Source: Gari tellinella | Taxonomy: Eukaryota > Mollusca > Bivalvia > Cardiida > Psammobiidae | Length of the DNA stretch: 64,000 bases | Direction of reading: 5' to 3' | NCBI GenBank assembly: GCA_922989275.2 | Contig: OV277862.1 | Span: 16,411,543 to 16,475,542 of the forward strand | In this document: piece by piece, positions 10,282 to 20,109 of the stretch | How positions within the stretch are numbered: the first letter of the stretch is position 1 | Layout: the number at the start of each line of letters is the position of its first letter | Position numbers and translations under genes: made by a program | Notes under the pieces: model-generated | Seen by the model: only the letters and a program-made list of their open reading frames with translations | Told to the model about the DNA's origin: nothing | Database searches by the model: none

Positions 10282-10325
10282 AAAGCTCTGTACGCAGCAA
10301 ATGGCTTTACTTATCGTACTATCAA

Positions 10326-10535
10326 TTAACTCTTTGCATGCTGGGTAATTCTATAGTCTGTAAAAATTGCCGTCTGCACCTGTTCTTACAATAGATTTCT
10401 CAAAATTTCTTTGCAAAACAGGTTCAGAATGTCAAACAGTTTGGACTCTGATGAGACGGCGTTTTACGCGGTGTCTCATCTGTTTGCAAAAGTAATCTCT
10501 GTGGCACATATTCATCGCTTAGCATGGTAATCTTA
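10326..10535 (+). mobile_element. F3 MITE, right end decayed
   Basis: Canonical TTAACTCTTTGCATGCTGGG start. Apex GGCGTTTTACGCGG. The right arm is shortened (GTCTCATCTGTTTGC) and the right terminus is lost. Confidence 0.8.
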
Positions 10536-10579
10536 TGAGTCAAGTCCTAATTTAACACTATAAACCATTGAAAAAGCCT

Positions 10580-10776
10580 TTTGCTAAAAGTTTGGATCCA
10601 GATCAGCTAGCTAGGTCACATTTAAATGTAAGCCTTTTGAGGGTCAAAACTTACTTTTGTCACTGATCTGTACCGTTTTTCTGAAAATGCAAAGTTCAAG
10701 ACCAAGAAAATTTTAGGAAGATTTTTTAAGAAATTCATAAGACAAGAGTTACTGTTATCCAGTGTTGAAAGAGTTA
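10580..10776 (-). mobile_element. F3-type remnant
   Basis: AAAAGTTTGGATCCAGATCA near the left and GTTGAAAGAGTTAA at the right. The middle is unrecognisable. Confidence 0.35.
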
Positions 10777-11006
10777 AGCCCTTACAGAATAACAAAACTG
10801 CCCCCCTGGGTTTAAGTCCCACACCAACCTATCACATTTAGCCCTTTTTCATTTTAGATATTTATCAAAATGTCTAAATCATTCTAAATCAATCTGGACA
10901 ATAAAACTATTTCTCACTTACATCAAACTAACAATCTGGGACTCACACTGTTTCCATCTCAGATCAGACTGTGTTGGGCCAAGAATTTTCCCAAACTATT
11001 CAGAAC

Positions 11007-11295
11007 TTAACCAATCACCCTTTACTCAATAGTCTGTTTAATTCTGTTTAAGTCCAGTTTTGAAAACAGTTTACTACTTACAGCTGCAGGTTAAAAGTAA
11101 AGCAGAATGTACCTAAAGGTACATTCTGCTTTACTTTCTGCCTGCTTAAAGTTACCATCTGTTACTAGGTAACAGAAAATATTTCTTAAATATGAGCATG
11201 CATCCATGACACATAATTATGAAGTGGAACTATTTTCTGTAGTGGAGAAATATATCAAAGGTGTAATAAGGTGTATCTGTGGGATAATGGGTTTA
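11007..11295 (+). mobile_element. F1 MITE, complete
   Basis: Starts TTAACCAATCACCC. Perfect apex GTACCTAAAGGTAC. Ends GGGATAATGGGTTTA. About 30 bp longer than the norm through small insertions. Confidence 0.8.
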
Positions 11296-11334
11296 TAGTG
11301 TACACCATATTGCAAATACTTCATTGCTTGCTTT

Positions 11335-11395
11335 TAATGTGCTAGAATGAATGAATAAAACACCATTCATTCATTCATTTTAATGTGCTAGAAAG
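11335..11395. repeat. Short (ATTC)n repeat
   Basis: GAATGAATGAATAAAACACC is followed by ATTCATTCATTCATTTTAAT, flanked on both sides by AATGTGCTAGAA. A small inverted simple repeat. Confidence 0.6.
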
Positions 11396-11613
11396 ATGGT
11401 TGCCCTAATTAAAGCAGGCTGAGAGTAAAACAGTCAATTTCTCGAAAAGCAATATTAGGTACAGCACTGCATATGACTTTGAGGGAACAGGGTAAATTTT
11501 AAGTGCTGCTGTAGACTCTGACCAGACTCTCAATGCAGCCGCTCATCTTGGACTACACTGTAACATCAGAAGATGTCTTGACATAGCCTGTGTGTTCTGT
11601 TGTTGTTGCTTAA

Positions 11614-11865
11614 TTAACCCTTTACCTTATAGAAGCGCCTTTTAGCACATTCCGTTTAATCCTCCGCTGAAGAAAATAATTCCAATTTATACAATCATGA
11701 ACATGTACCATCAGAAATATTTTCTATATCCTAGCACATGATACCTTAAAGCAGGTTGAAAGTAAAGCAGAATGCACCTTAAGGTGCATTCTGCTTTACT
11801 TTCAACCTGCTTTAAGTGGTCACCTATTTTCAAAACTAGAAACAGGCTATGGGGTAATGGGTTAA
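11614..11865 (-). mobile_element. F1 MITE, complete
   Basis: TTAACCCTTTACCTTATAGA to GGTAATGGGTTAA. Perfect apex GCACCTTAAGGTGC. A 'GAAGCGCCTTTTAGCACATT' start seen also at 20110, 50928, 52395 and 52849 marks a recognisable sub-branch of F1. Confidence 0.9.
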
Positions 11866-12166
11866 AGGTTTGCATTCTGCTGAAGGACACCATGTCTGTA
11901 TGTCACAATGGTCTTTACTACTAACATGCACATGCATGGGAACCAACTTCATCCAGTACCGAGTTCCACTCACAATGTGTGCATCTGGTTCATCATTTGA
12001 CCGAGCCAGACGGAGCTCTGTGGGGGGTAAATTACTCCCACAACCAATCAGGCCTGCTTTCAGCCCCATTAGCACTTGGGCAGCTAACTATTACAACATC
12101 AGCCAGCAGTCGGCTCACCCAGACTCCTAGCTTGTAATCTCACACTTAGCCCCTTTCAATGATTGT
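11866..12166 (-). other. GC-richer unassigned segment, possible short exon
   Basis: No hairpin or tandem repeat and visibly richer in G+C than its surroundings. On the minus strand a 44-nt interval at 11974-12017 lies between an acceptor-like TTTACCCCCCACAG and a donor-like GTGAGT. The open frame reads LRLARSNDEPDAHI through it. I do not recognise the peptide. The open frame continuing through the putative introns is equally consistent with chance. Confidence 0.2.
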
Positions 12167-12167
12167 A

Positions 12168-12330
12168 TAACCCTGGGTTACTCCATAGATACACGTTTTA
12201 TTGATGTTATTAAATTTATTCCTCCACTGAGGCAAATAGTTCTAATTATACACTCATAAACATGTACCAAAAGAAATATTTTCTTTATCCTAGTAGATGG
12301 TAGTTAAAAGCAGGCTGAAAGTAAAGCAGC
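12168..12330 (-). mobile_element. F1 MITE, left half only
   Basis: GGGTTACTCCATAGATACAC through AGCAGGCTGAAAGTAAAGCA, stopping in the left palindrome arm where the next F1 begins. Confidence 0.75.
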
Positions 12331-12710
12331 TTAACCCATAACCCCCATAGCCTGATCTTAGTTTTGAAGAATGGTGCATGACCACTTAAAGCAGGTTGAA
12401 AGTAAAGCAGAATGCGCCTTAAGGCGCATTCTGCTTTACTTTCAGACTGCTTTAAGCTACCATCTGCTATGATTTAGAAAATACTTCTTTAAGAAGTATA
12501 TTATCTTGCCTGATATTGTAATTATATGTAATAAATAGTAGGATCAGTTGTAATGCGTAATAGTATATTTATATTTTTGAGCTATATAAATGTTTTTGTA
12601 TCTGTATCTGAGACATATCCATGGCTGTATAAAATGGAACTATTTTCTTCAGTGGAGGAATAAATAAGAGGGTATGTGTAAACAGGCATATTTATGGGGT
12701 AATGGGTTAA
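12331..12710 (+). mobile_element. F1 MITE with about 110-bp AT-rich insertion
   Basis: TTAACCCATAACCCCCATAG to GGGGTAATGGGTTAA. Perfect apex GCGCCTTAAGGCGC. Positions about 12497-12605 replace the usual CTTATGGTACATA and are foreign AT-rich sequence containing TAATAAATAGTAGG. Confidence 0.85.
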
Positions 12711-12857
12711 ATAAACAATGAGAGAGACACTGCTGAGACACTTATAAACAGACTGGCGCAGAACACATGAGTTGCACTACTGGGGTAATCACATCATAAA
12801 CAATCCTACAACAACAGCTGACACTTATCTCCACAACTATCTTAGCTCCTGCTTTAG

Positions 12858-13109
12858 TTAACCCATTACCCCATAGCCTGTTTCTGGTATTGAAGATACA
12901 TGACCACTCAAAGCAGGTTGAAAGTAAAGCAGAATGTGCCTTTAGGCACATTCTGTTTTACTTTCAGCCTGCTTTAAGTTATCAAATGCTAGAATATAGA
13001 ATATATTTCTTATAATACATATTCATAGCTGTATAAATATGATCTCTTTTCTTTCGAGGAAGAATAAAATGAAAGGTGTAAAAAGGCATATTTATGGGGT
13101 AATGGGTTA
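12858..13109 (+). mobile_element. F1 MITE, complete
   Basis: TTAACCCATTACCCCATAGC to GGGGTAATGGGTTAA. Apex GTGCCTTTAGGCAC, perfectly matched. Confidence 0.92.
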
Positions 13110-13141
13110 AAGTATTGCCAACAGTATTCTCTATAATTCTA

Positions 13142-13308
13142 TTAACCCATTACCTCATAAATACGCTTTTTTACACCTTTAATTTATTCCTCCGCCGAAA
13201 ATAGTTCCAATTTATACTAAGTCATGAATTTGTATCATAAGCAATAGTTCCTATTTTCTAGCAGATGGTAGCTTAAGGCAGGCTGAAAGTAAAGCAGAAT
13301 GTGCCTTC
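13142..13308 (-). mobile_element. F1 MITE, broken at hairpin apex
   Basis: Starts TTAACCCATTACCTCATAAA and stops at GAATGTGCCTT, exactly at the centre of the palindrome. The second half is absent. Confidence 0.8.
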
Positions 13309-13309
13309 T

Positions 13310-13536
13310 GCAGAAATTTGGTGGTTTTAGAACCATTGTTCTAGAATTACAAAAGTTTTTGAACTCCTTTTGTAGAATTTTTAAAGTAATTCTTGAATCT
13401 CACAACAATTCTATAATTGCGGCCATTTAACGTTCATCAATATTCTAAAATTCTTGAACACTTACAGTGGGGATGTTGACTGTGATCAACAAGGATAAAA
13501 TTCAAAATCTATCAGATTTCTAAATATAGTCACTAT
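13310..13536. other. Unassigned AT-rich sequence
   Basis: Contains several AATTCT/AGAATT motifs (TTCTAGAATT, GTAGAATTTT, AATTCTTGAA) in both orientations, perhaps a decayed inverted repeat. Not classified. Confidence 0.35.
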
Positions 13537-13539
13537 ATA

Positions 13540-13652
13540 TAGCCAGGAGCACCTGCTAGCTGCTTAATATAGGACAGAAAGTAAAGCAGAACGTTCCCTA
13601 AGGGATTACTTTCTGTCCTATATTAAGCTCCAACCAGACAGCCTATACCCAT
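13540..13652. mobile_element. F6 hairpin element
   Basis: CTTAATATAGGACAGAAAGT and ATTACTTTCTGTCCTATATT are the arms. The apex GTTCCCTAAGGGAT is asymmetric, with one arm shortened. Confidence 0.65.
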
Positions 13653-13903
13653 GCATATTCATTTGAATAAACATTTTCACAATATTATGGAACAAAAATC
13701 CTCCGACCAATGTTTATTATAGGGATTCTTTGATCCTTGATTACCCTGGATCAGTCGAGCCATGGGTGGAGTTATTACAGGTGTGAAAGCTGCTTCAGTT
13801 GCTGCCGATTGATATATGTACAACAGGTTGCTTTCAAATGAGACTTACATGCAAAATGTGAAAAGGCTTAGAAGAGAAATTACCCCACTCCTTGCATATT
13901 AGC

Positions 13904-14181
13904 TTAAAAACCTTTATCCCATAGCGTGTTTGTAATTTTGAAGACATGTTCTCACTATTTGTAGTCTTAAAGCAGGTTGAAAGTAAAGCAGAATGCACCT
14001 TTGGGCGCAATCTGCTTTAAATTCAGCCTACTTGAAGATACAATCTGCTAACATGTAGAAAAATGTATTTAGGTACATGTCAATGCATGCAGCTATGACT
14101 ATAAATTTGAACTATTTCCTTCAGTGGAGGAATTAATAAATTAAATATGCTAAAAGGCGCTCCTATGGAGTAATGGGGTAA
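13904..14181 (+). mobile_element. F1 MITE, diverged
   Basis: CTTTATCCCATAGCGTGTTT at the left, apex CACCTTTGGGCGC with mismatches, CTTCAGTGGAGGAATTAATA, then CTATGGAGTAATGGGG. Confidence 0.75.
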
Positions 14182-14248
14182 AGTACCCGGCATAGCCTAG
14201 CTGTTCCTAGTTTTAAAGACACTATATAAGCTGCAGTTACAGATTAGT

Positions 14249-14501
14249 TTAACCCATTACCCCATGAATATGCCTTTTTATGCCTCTTATTTATTCCTCT
14301 ACTGAAGAAAATAGTTCCAATTTATACAGTAATAAAATATATATCATAAGAAATATTTTCAATAGTCTAGCAGATTGAAGCTTAAAGCAGGAGGAAAGTA
14401 AAGCAGAATGTGCCTTAAGGCACATTCTGCTATCCTTTTATTCTGATTTAAGTGGTCACTTATCTCCAGAACAAGAAACAGGCTATAGGGTAATGGTTTA
14501 A
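14249..14501 (-). mobile_element. F1 MITE, complete
   Basis: TTAACCCATTACCCCATGAA to CTATAGGGTAATGGTTTAA. Apex GTGCCTTAAGGCAC. The right arm outside the apex has diverged (TATCCTTTTATTCTG). Confidence 0.88.
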
Positions 14502-14740
14502 GCAGGTTGGAAGTATAGCAGAATGTGCTGTAGGTGACTGAATGAAGCATTGATATAACTTTAAAAGAATTGTGTACATGTACTTCCTTAAATAATGAAT
14601 GCTTTACACATTTAGTTAACTGTACTTCAATACCCGGTAAATCAAATTCTGTATTACACTGACACTTCAAAGTCACTATAATCTTGATCAGTGCATAAAG
14701 AAAATTTAACCCTTTCTCTGTGGCAAACCGGTATATACAT

Positions 14741-14931
14741 GAGTCCCAGATCAGATAAGAGGGAGTAAACTGAACAAATCCAACATTTTCTCACTTATTT
14801 CAAGACCAAATCCTATGGTGTTACTACTCATTAGAATCGTTTCGAGACGATTCTAATGAGTAGTGACACCATAGGGTTTAAAGCAGAAATAAAGATTTTA
14901 GTTTTTGAAATACTCCCCTTATCTGGAGCTC
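14741..14931 (+). mobile_element. F2 MITE, complete
   Basis: GAGTCCCAGATCAGATAAGA to TTATCTGGAGCT, flanked on both sides by TATATACAT (14732-14740 and 14932-14940). Ends have drifted from CAGGG. The palindrome apex TCGTTTCGAGACGA is shortened. Confidence 0.8.
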
Positions 14932-15095
14932 TATATACATCTTACATGAAAACAATGCAGACTTAGGAGTCCTTTGATCCTGGTCTGCCCTGTGTCATTT
15001 CTTAATAAATCTTGTGATACATTTTCACTATTAAATTGCCAATTCCCAAAAACGGAAGAGTTCATTTACATTGTAAAGGTTAAGAAACAAGCATT

Positions 15096-15283
15096 TTAAC
15101 TCTTTGCATGCTGGGTAATTTTTTCATCTGCAATAAATGTCTTCTGCTGCTAAAATTTCTTTCTTAAAACAGTGTCAGAGTGTCAAACAGCTTGGATCCT
15201 GATGAGATGCAGCGTGACGCGGCGTCTCATCAGGATCCAAACTGTTTGCAAAGGTTATCAAAGTTTCACTGCTAGCGCATACT
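15096..15283 (+). mobile_element. F3 MITE, right terminus lost
   Basis: TTAACTCTTTGCATGCTGGG start, core arms CAGCTTGGATCCTGATGAGA / CTCATCAGGATCCAAACTGT, then CACTGCTAGCGCATAC in place of the usual end. Confidence 0.85.
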
Positions 15284-15284
15284 G

Positions 15285-15546
15285 AAGATCAGTCTAAAGC
15301 ATTTTAAAGTATAATAATAACAACTGACTCATTTATTGCCTTATGACATTTTTATTCTGTCAAACAAAATTAGCTGACCCTGACCTAGCCCTCATTACAA
15401 ACAGCTTTTGGTTGACTCTGACCTTAGGTTCAACCAATACCTGTTGTGATCACTTGACAAAAATCTTTCATCTTCATCAGATTGAAACAATCTTTCCTTA
15501 CATAAGCACTGCGCCCAAGATACTGCATTATTGAATTGCCACTCGA
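15285..15546. other. Unassigned sequence
   Basis: About 260 bp with no repeat seen. A 63-codon frame at 15343-15534 has no recognisable feature. Confidence 0.35.
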
Positions 15547-15548
15547 GT

Positions 15549-15762
15549 TCAAAACCCTTTGAACGCTTCATAAATACTGTCTGCTCAAGAAATTATCTGC
15601 CAAAATTCGAAAAATCAATTTACTCTTTTTCAAAACTGCAAAATACGATCCAAAAAACAAACAGTTTGGATACAGATCAGACCCCACAAATGTGGGGTCT
15701 GATCTGGATCCAAACTGTTTGCATTGGTAATCTGAGTACTAATTTACGATGTTCAAAGGGTA
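15549..15762 (+). mobile_element. F3/F4-like MITE with CCCTTTGAAC ends
   Basis: Ends CCCTTTGAACGC and ATGTTCAAAGGGTAA match each other. The core is a perfect palindrome with apex CCCCACAAATGTGGGG and arms CAAACAGTTTGGATACAGAT. Confidence 0.75.
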
Positions 15763-15922
15763 AATTCGTTTGATGTCGGATTATCTGTACGGGGACTATT
15801 TGCTACAAGATAGGGTATCAGTATTCTTGTCACATAACACATCGGGCAGTCACCCACACTGGGCTACTGCAATGTGCTTATTATTTGCCACACAGGGCAG
15901 ATTTTATGTACTAGCAGAAGCT

Positions 15923-16170
15923 TTAACCCTAAGTTTACCCACATAGTGTGTTTATAGTTTTACAGATAGGTGCACCACTTAAAGCAGACTGAAAGTAAAG
16001 CAGAATGTGTCTTCAGACACATTCTGCTTTACTTTCAGCCTGCTTGAATCTACGATCTGATAGGATATAGAAAATATTACTTATGGTTGGTTACATATTC
16101 AAGACTGTATAAAGTTAAACAATTTTCTTCAATGGAGGAATAAATTAAATGGTGTGGGGTAATGGGTTAA
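15923..16170 (+). mobile_element. F1 MITE, complete
   Basis: TTAACCCTAAGTTTACCCAC to GTGGGGTAATGGGTTAA. Apex GTGTCTTCAGACAC is a matched variant. A short deletion removes the usual AAAAGGCGTATT. Confidence 0.88.
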
Positions 16171-16198
16171 TGTGTAACCTCAGTAAATATAATCATTA

Positions 16199-16235
16199 TG
16201 ATCATCATTATTATTATTATTACATTATATTATTT
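16199..16235. repeat. ATT-rich simple repeat
   Basis: ATCATCATTATTATTATTAT followed by TACATTATATTATT. Similar ATT runs at about 16446-16480 and 16764-16790. Confidence 0.7.
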
Positions 16236-16250
16236 TTTTATTACAATTAT

Positions 16251-16443
16251 CAAGGCTCCAGATAAGAGGGAGTAAACTGAATAAATTCAACATTTTCTCG
16301 CTTATTCTAGCACCAAATCCTATGGTGTCACTACTCATTAGAATCGTCTCAAAGAGACGATTCTAATGAGTAGTGACACCATAGGGTTTAATGCAGAAAT
16401 AAAGATTTTAGTTTTTGAAATACTCCCCTTATCTGGAGCTTTG
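16251..16443 (+). mobile_element. F2 MITE with 6-bp target duplication
   Basis: CAAGGCTCCAGATAAG to CCTTATCTGGAGCTTTG, flanked by AATTAT at 16245-16250 and 16444-16449. The central palindrome (about 16319-16386) reads from CCTATGGTGTCACTACTCAT to its complement with apex CTCAAAGAG. Confidence 0.92.
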
Positions 16444-16484
16444 AATTATTACATATATTATTATTATTATTATTATCATTACAT

Positions 16485-16670
16485 ATTCTAACACACCTCG
16501 CCCACACCCCTATATAAGCGAAGAAGGACCGTCTCAGTGTACGAATTTTCAGTAGAACACTCCCGCGCTAAACGTTCTAACGTGACGTCATTTGGTTTCG
16601 AAAATGCGTACGCCAAGAAATGTAGCACCGTTGCTTCGGTGCAAATTAAGGTTAAATTATGTGTTAGAAT
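16485..16670. mobile_element. 186-bp element with ATTCTAACACA inverted ends
   Basis: ATTCTAACACA (16485-16495) and TGTGTTAGAAT (16660-16670) are perfect inverted ends. The interior is CpG-richer than its neighbours and holds a small hairpin GCACCG-TTGCTT-CGGTGC at 16625-16642. Family unknown to me. Similar AACA/AATCGAA motifs continue to about 16720, so it may be part of a longer dispersed repeat. Confidence 0.6.
16511..16590 (+). promoter_or_regulatory. TATA-box and CRE-like motifs
   Basis: TATATAAG at 16511-16518 and a full palindromic TGACGTCA at 16583-16590, inside the ATTCTAACACA-ended element. Motif presence is direct; promoter activity is conjecture. Confidence 0.25.
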
Positions 16671-17057
16671 CGAAATAATAAATTAATACCAGTGTTTTAT
16701 CTAACAATCGAACACGGGTTGTCGTTGAGATGCTTGTAATTAAACCACTCGGCCTTTATATTTTATTATTTTATTATTATTATTTATTTTAATACTATTA
16801 ATGGTTACAGGCATGACCACAGTCAGACTTGTTACCTCGGTCTCCTTGCCCATCCCACAAAGCTTTTTAGTGGTGTGACCGATGTGTCCTGATTTTGAGA
16901 GATGGGCTAATACTGTGATTTGGTGATTGATAACTTCAACAATAATTGTCTGCCAATACAAAATTAATCTTGCATCCTACAGTGAATGATGCTGCTCTCT
17001 CTCATTTGTCGGAGTGTTAACAATCAGTCACCCTCATTTTATTAACCATTATTACCC
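16671..17057. other. Unassigned AT-rich sequence
   Basis: Contains ATCTAACAATCGAACACGGG just after the 186-bp element and TTATTATTTTATTATT runs. A 73-codon minus-strand frame (16740-16961) has no recognisable domain. Confidence 0.4.
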
Positions 17058-17063
17058 ATTATA

Positions 17064-17262
17064 CAGGGCTCAATCAGATAAGAGGGAGTAAACTGCACAT
17101 TATCCATCATTTTCTCACTTATTTTAGTACAAAATCCTATGATGTTACTACTCATTAGAATCGTCTCTTCGATGATTCTAATGAGTAGTAACACCATAAG
17201 GTTTAATGCAGAAATAAAGATTTTAGTTTTTGAAATACCCCCCATACCTGGATCGAGCCCTG
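17064..17262 (+). mobile_element. F2 MITE with 6-bp target duplication
   Basis: CAGGGCTCAATCAGATAAGA to CCTGGATCGAGCCCTG, flanked by ATTATA (17058-17063, 17263-17268). Apex TCGTCTCTTCGATGA. Confidence 0.92.
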
Positions 17263-17269
17263 ATTATAG

Positions 17270-17785
17270 GCACACATGTAACTAGTCAATACACTTCTTG
17301 AAATATTTATTGATCAAATTTATTTTAATATCGGACCTTTTTTCATGAAAATTGACAAGAGTAAAATACATAACAGATTCCATCTCAAGCTAAAGATGTT
17401 TTTTTACATTAACAGTCTAGTTAATAAAGCTTTCAACAACTTCGGACTTAAATCCAAGCTTCTTGACGACCAAGATCAAAGCTTTGACAGCTTTAAGAAG
17501 CAGCCTCAAATCAAAGCATCTCAATCACCTTGATTGAAATTAATCAGTTCAAATCTTAATGAAAGCTTGTTTCACCATACATCAAAGCCTGGGACAGCCT
17601 CAACATGAAAAGCCTTAGATTTATCAATTCTTTCACAAATCCTAAAGAAGGTGGCTTGTAATGTGGTCAATCTGTTTACTTGGCTTTGATCTCCAATGGA
17701 TATTTAATTACCCATTCCCCCAATAAGTAATTGCTTACATGCTGAAATCAATTGATTGGACAGTCAGCGAACACTTCCCGAACAC
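17270..17785. other. Unassigned sequence
   Basis: About 515 bp with no MITE core. AAGCTT and TCAAAGC motifs recur (17440-17560) but no clear period. The 62-codon frame at 17345-17533 is Lys/Asn-rich and unrecognised. Confidence 0.4.
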
Positions 17786-17788
17786 TGC

Positions 17789-17998
17789 CCGGGCTCCAGA
17801 TAAGAGGGAGTAAACTGCACAAATTCAACATTTACTCACTCATTTCAACATCAAATCCTATGGTGTTACTACTCATTAGAATCGTCTCAAAGAGACGATT
17901 CTAATGAGTAGTGACACCATAGGGTTTAAAGCAGAAATGAAGATTTTAGTTTTTGAAATACCCCCCCCCCCCCCCCACCCCCCTTACCTGCAGCCCTG
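17789..17998 (+). mobile_element. F2 MITE with poly-C expansion
   Basis: GGGCTCCAGATAAGAGGGAG to ACCTGCAGCCCTG. The usual run of Cs before CTTATCTGG has grown to about 20 bases near 17960-17985. Confidence 0.85.
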
Positions 17999-18166
17999 AC
18001 TAAATGTTTTTCACTTGTACAATGAAAAAACCCATTGATGGAAAAGAACAGAAACCATTCAAAGTTTCTCGAACTTTAAACCAACAATATTGTTTGGTGG
18101 ATTTGGTGTTTTATGTCTTTTTAACAACAATGAAATACTATCAGGACACCCCCAGTGGAGAGAAAT

Positions 18167-18345
18167 TTAACTCTTTGCATGCATGCATGCTGGATCATTT
18201 TTTGTCTGCAACAATTATTGTTGTCTACTACTGTTCTAAAAATAGAATTTTCAAAATTTCTTTTTTAAACGGGGTCAGAGTATCAAACAGTTGACACTGT
18301 GACACTATATATATATATGGCATAAATCTGCTGCAACCATGGTAT
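18167..18345 (+). mobile_element. F3 MITE, core replaced
   Basis: TTAACTCTTTGCATGCATGC start with extra GCAT repeats, normal left body to GTATCAAACAGT, then (TA)n instead of the palindrome. The right part ends near GGTATTAGCGTTATAA. Confidence 0.65.
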
Positions 18346-18360
18346 TAGCGTTATAATGTA

Positions 18361-18547
18361 CAATCAGATAAGTAAAGTTTTTCAAAAACTAAAATCTTTA
18401 TTTCTGCATTAAACCCTATGGTGTCACAACTCATTAGAATCGTCTCTTCGAGACGATTCTAATGAGTAGTAACACCATGGGAGTTGGTGCTGAAACGAGT
18501 GAGAAAATGTTGGATTTGTTCGGAAAACTCCCTCTTATCTGGAGCCT
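18361..18547 (-). mobile_element. F2 MITE, left tip missing
   Basis: CAATCAGATAAGTAAAG at the left in place of CAGGGCTCC. Right end CTTATCTGGAGCCTTG is normal. Apex GTCTCTTCGAGAC. Confidence 0.8.
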
Positions 18548-18613
18548 TGAGTACATACTCTGATATCCAATGGTTATTCACACATTTCCTCATACATATA
18601 ATGCATTCAGTGT

Positions 18614-18894
18614 TTAACCCATTACACGGCCAATAGCCTGTTTTCTAGTTTTGAATTAAGACAGGTGACCACTTTAAATAGCTTATTGACAGTAAAGCAG
18701 AATATGCCTTATGTGGATTCTGCTTTACTTTCGGACTGCTGTAAGTTTACCATCTACTTATATGATTATAAAATATATTTATTATGAGTGCAGAATTATA
18801 TCCAGGACTGTATCAAATGAAACTATTTCCTTCAGAGAGAGAATAAATGAGAGGCGTTACATATAAACGGCATATTTATGGAGTAATGGGTTAA
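18614..18894 (+). mobile_element. F1 MITE, complete
   Basis: TTAACCCATTACACGGCC to GGAGTAATGGGTTAA. The palindrome has lost its apex symmetry (ATGCCTTATGTGGATTC). Confidence 0.85.
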
Positions 18895-18913
18895 ACAGGA
18901 ATATATAAGCTGT

Positions 18914-19268
18914 AGAAATTCCTGTACATGCTATGGGGAATAGTTGACAGTGAGAGGAGCAAGGCAGGGCTGCCATTTCTCCGGATTTTTCCTAAATCTT
19001 CAGATTTTTTTCTAGACATGGTAGCTTAAACCAGGCTGAAAGAAAAGCAGAATGGGCCTTAGGGCGCATTCTGCTTTACTTTCAGCCAGCTTTTAGCAGC
19101 CACGTGTCAACAAAACTAGAAACAGGCTTTGGGGAAAAGGTACAATTCGTAAAATTGCACTTGAAAAATGCAAGTTTGGAAATCTTAGGATTTTTCATGT
19201 CAACTTATGGCAGCCCTGAAATTCCTGTACACGCTATGGGGAATAGTTGCAAGTGAGAGGAGCAAGGC
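18914..19268. repeat. About 50-bp direct repeats flanking an insert
   Basis: GAAATTCCTGTACATGCTAT...GAGGAGCAAGG occurs at about 18914-18965 and again at about 19217-19266 with three or four differences. Confidence 0.85.
18966..19216. mobile_element. Composite element, CAGGGCTGCCAT ends with an F1-type core
   Basis: CAGGGCTGCCAT and ATGGCAGCCCTG are perfect 12-bp inverted ends resembling hAT termini. Inside sits an F1 reverse core (GGTAGCTTAAACCAGGCTGA, apex GGGCCTTAGGGCGC, then CTAGAAACAGGCTTTGGGG). It sits precisely between the two direct repeats. Confidence 0.7.
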
Positions 19269-19509
19269 CACAATATGGATCCTATTAATTTTCTACCTAC
19301 CCTTGGCAATCCCACAACTACACATTAGAAAGCCATTAAAACCTACCAGAATGGACAATGGTGCATGTCCCTCTGCACAGAATAGCAAACAATAATTTCT
19401 CAGTGATTTATGCTACTGGCTTAATAAGACAGCTGCACTATAAACATTTCCTGACCACGGACTGACCTCTGTGCCGCCCAGCCTAAAATTGAAGCCAATA
19501 CAATCAATC

Positions 19510-19705
19510 CAGTGCTCCAGATAAGAGGGAGTTAACTGCACAAATTCAACATTTTCTCACTCATTTCAGCACCAAATCCTATGGTGATACTACTCATTAG
19601 AATAGTCTCGAAGAGACGATTTTAATGAGTAGTAACATCATAGGGTTTTTAAATGCAGAAATAAAGATTTTAGTCTTTGAAATACTCCCTTTATCTGGAG
19701 CCCTG
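19510..19705 (+). mobile_element. F2 MITE, complete
   Basis: CAGTGCTCCAGATAAG to TTATCTGGAGCCCTG. Arms differ at single positions (AGAATAGTC / GATTTTAAT). No target duplication visible. Confidence 0.88.
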
Positions 19706-19789
19706 GACTTATGACTAATGGAATCTGCCTGTCAAGCCTGTATTAAGTGAGCAATAGAAATGTGGGTATAAAATATATCTATAGTCTAT

Positions 19790-19898
19790 ATATAACAGGT
19801 CATAGCTTAATGCAGGACAAAAGTAATGCAGCAGGAGCTTTCTGCATTACTTTTGCCCTGCATTAAGTGGTCACCTGTCTTAGAAAGATTAACAGGCT
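19790..19898. mobile_element. F6 hairpin element
   Basis: AACAGGTCATAGCTTAATGC to GCATTAAGTGGTCACCTGT. Arms AATGCAGGACAAAAGTAATG and CATTACTTTTGCCCTGCATT. Apex shortened to CAGCAGGAGCTTTCTG. Confidence 0.7.
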
Positions 19899-19899
19899 A

Positions 19900-20108
19900 C
19901 TTTGGTTCAGTGATCGATCAAACCAGGTTTGACTGTTACACTTACTGACAATAGGACTGCAATCAACTAGTCTACAAATTGTAACAATGCTACAATAGGA
20001 AATATTTCAGGAATTTCTGAAACAATATTATTAATTAATCAAACAGGAGAAATATTCTAGCAGGAAATTGTGTTAAGATAAACTTTGCAGCTGGAGACTG
20101 CATGCAGA
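19900..20108. other. Unassigned sequence
   Basis: No repeat core seen. Weak local symmetry around AGGAAATATTTCAGGAATTT. Confidence 0.3.
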
Positions 20109-20109
20109 A

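Noticed and set aside
16251..16443. F2 as a classical hAT with 8-bp target duplication
   Set aside because: Flanking repeats are exactly 6 bp (7 bp once) at many copies, so the 8-bp reading does not fit.
18914..19268. The ~50-bp direct repeats as LTRs of a retroelement
   Set aside because: They lack TG...CA ends, a primer-binding site and a polypurine tract, and the enclosed element has its own inverted ends.
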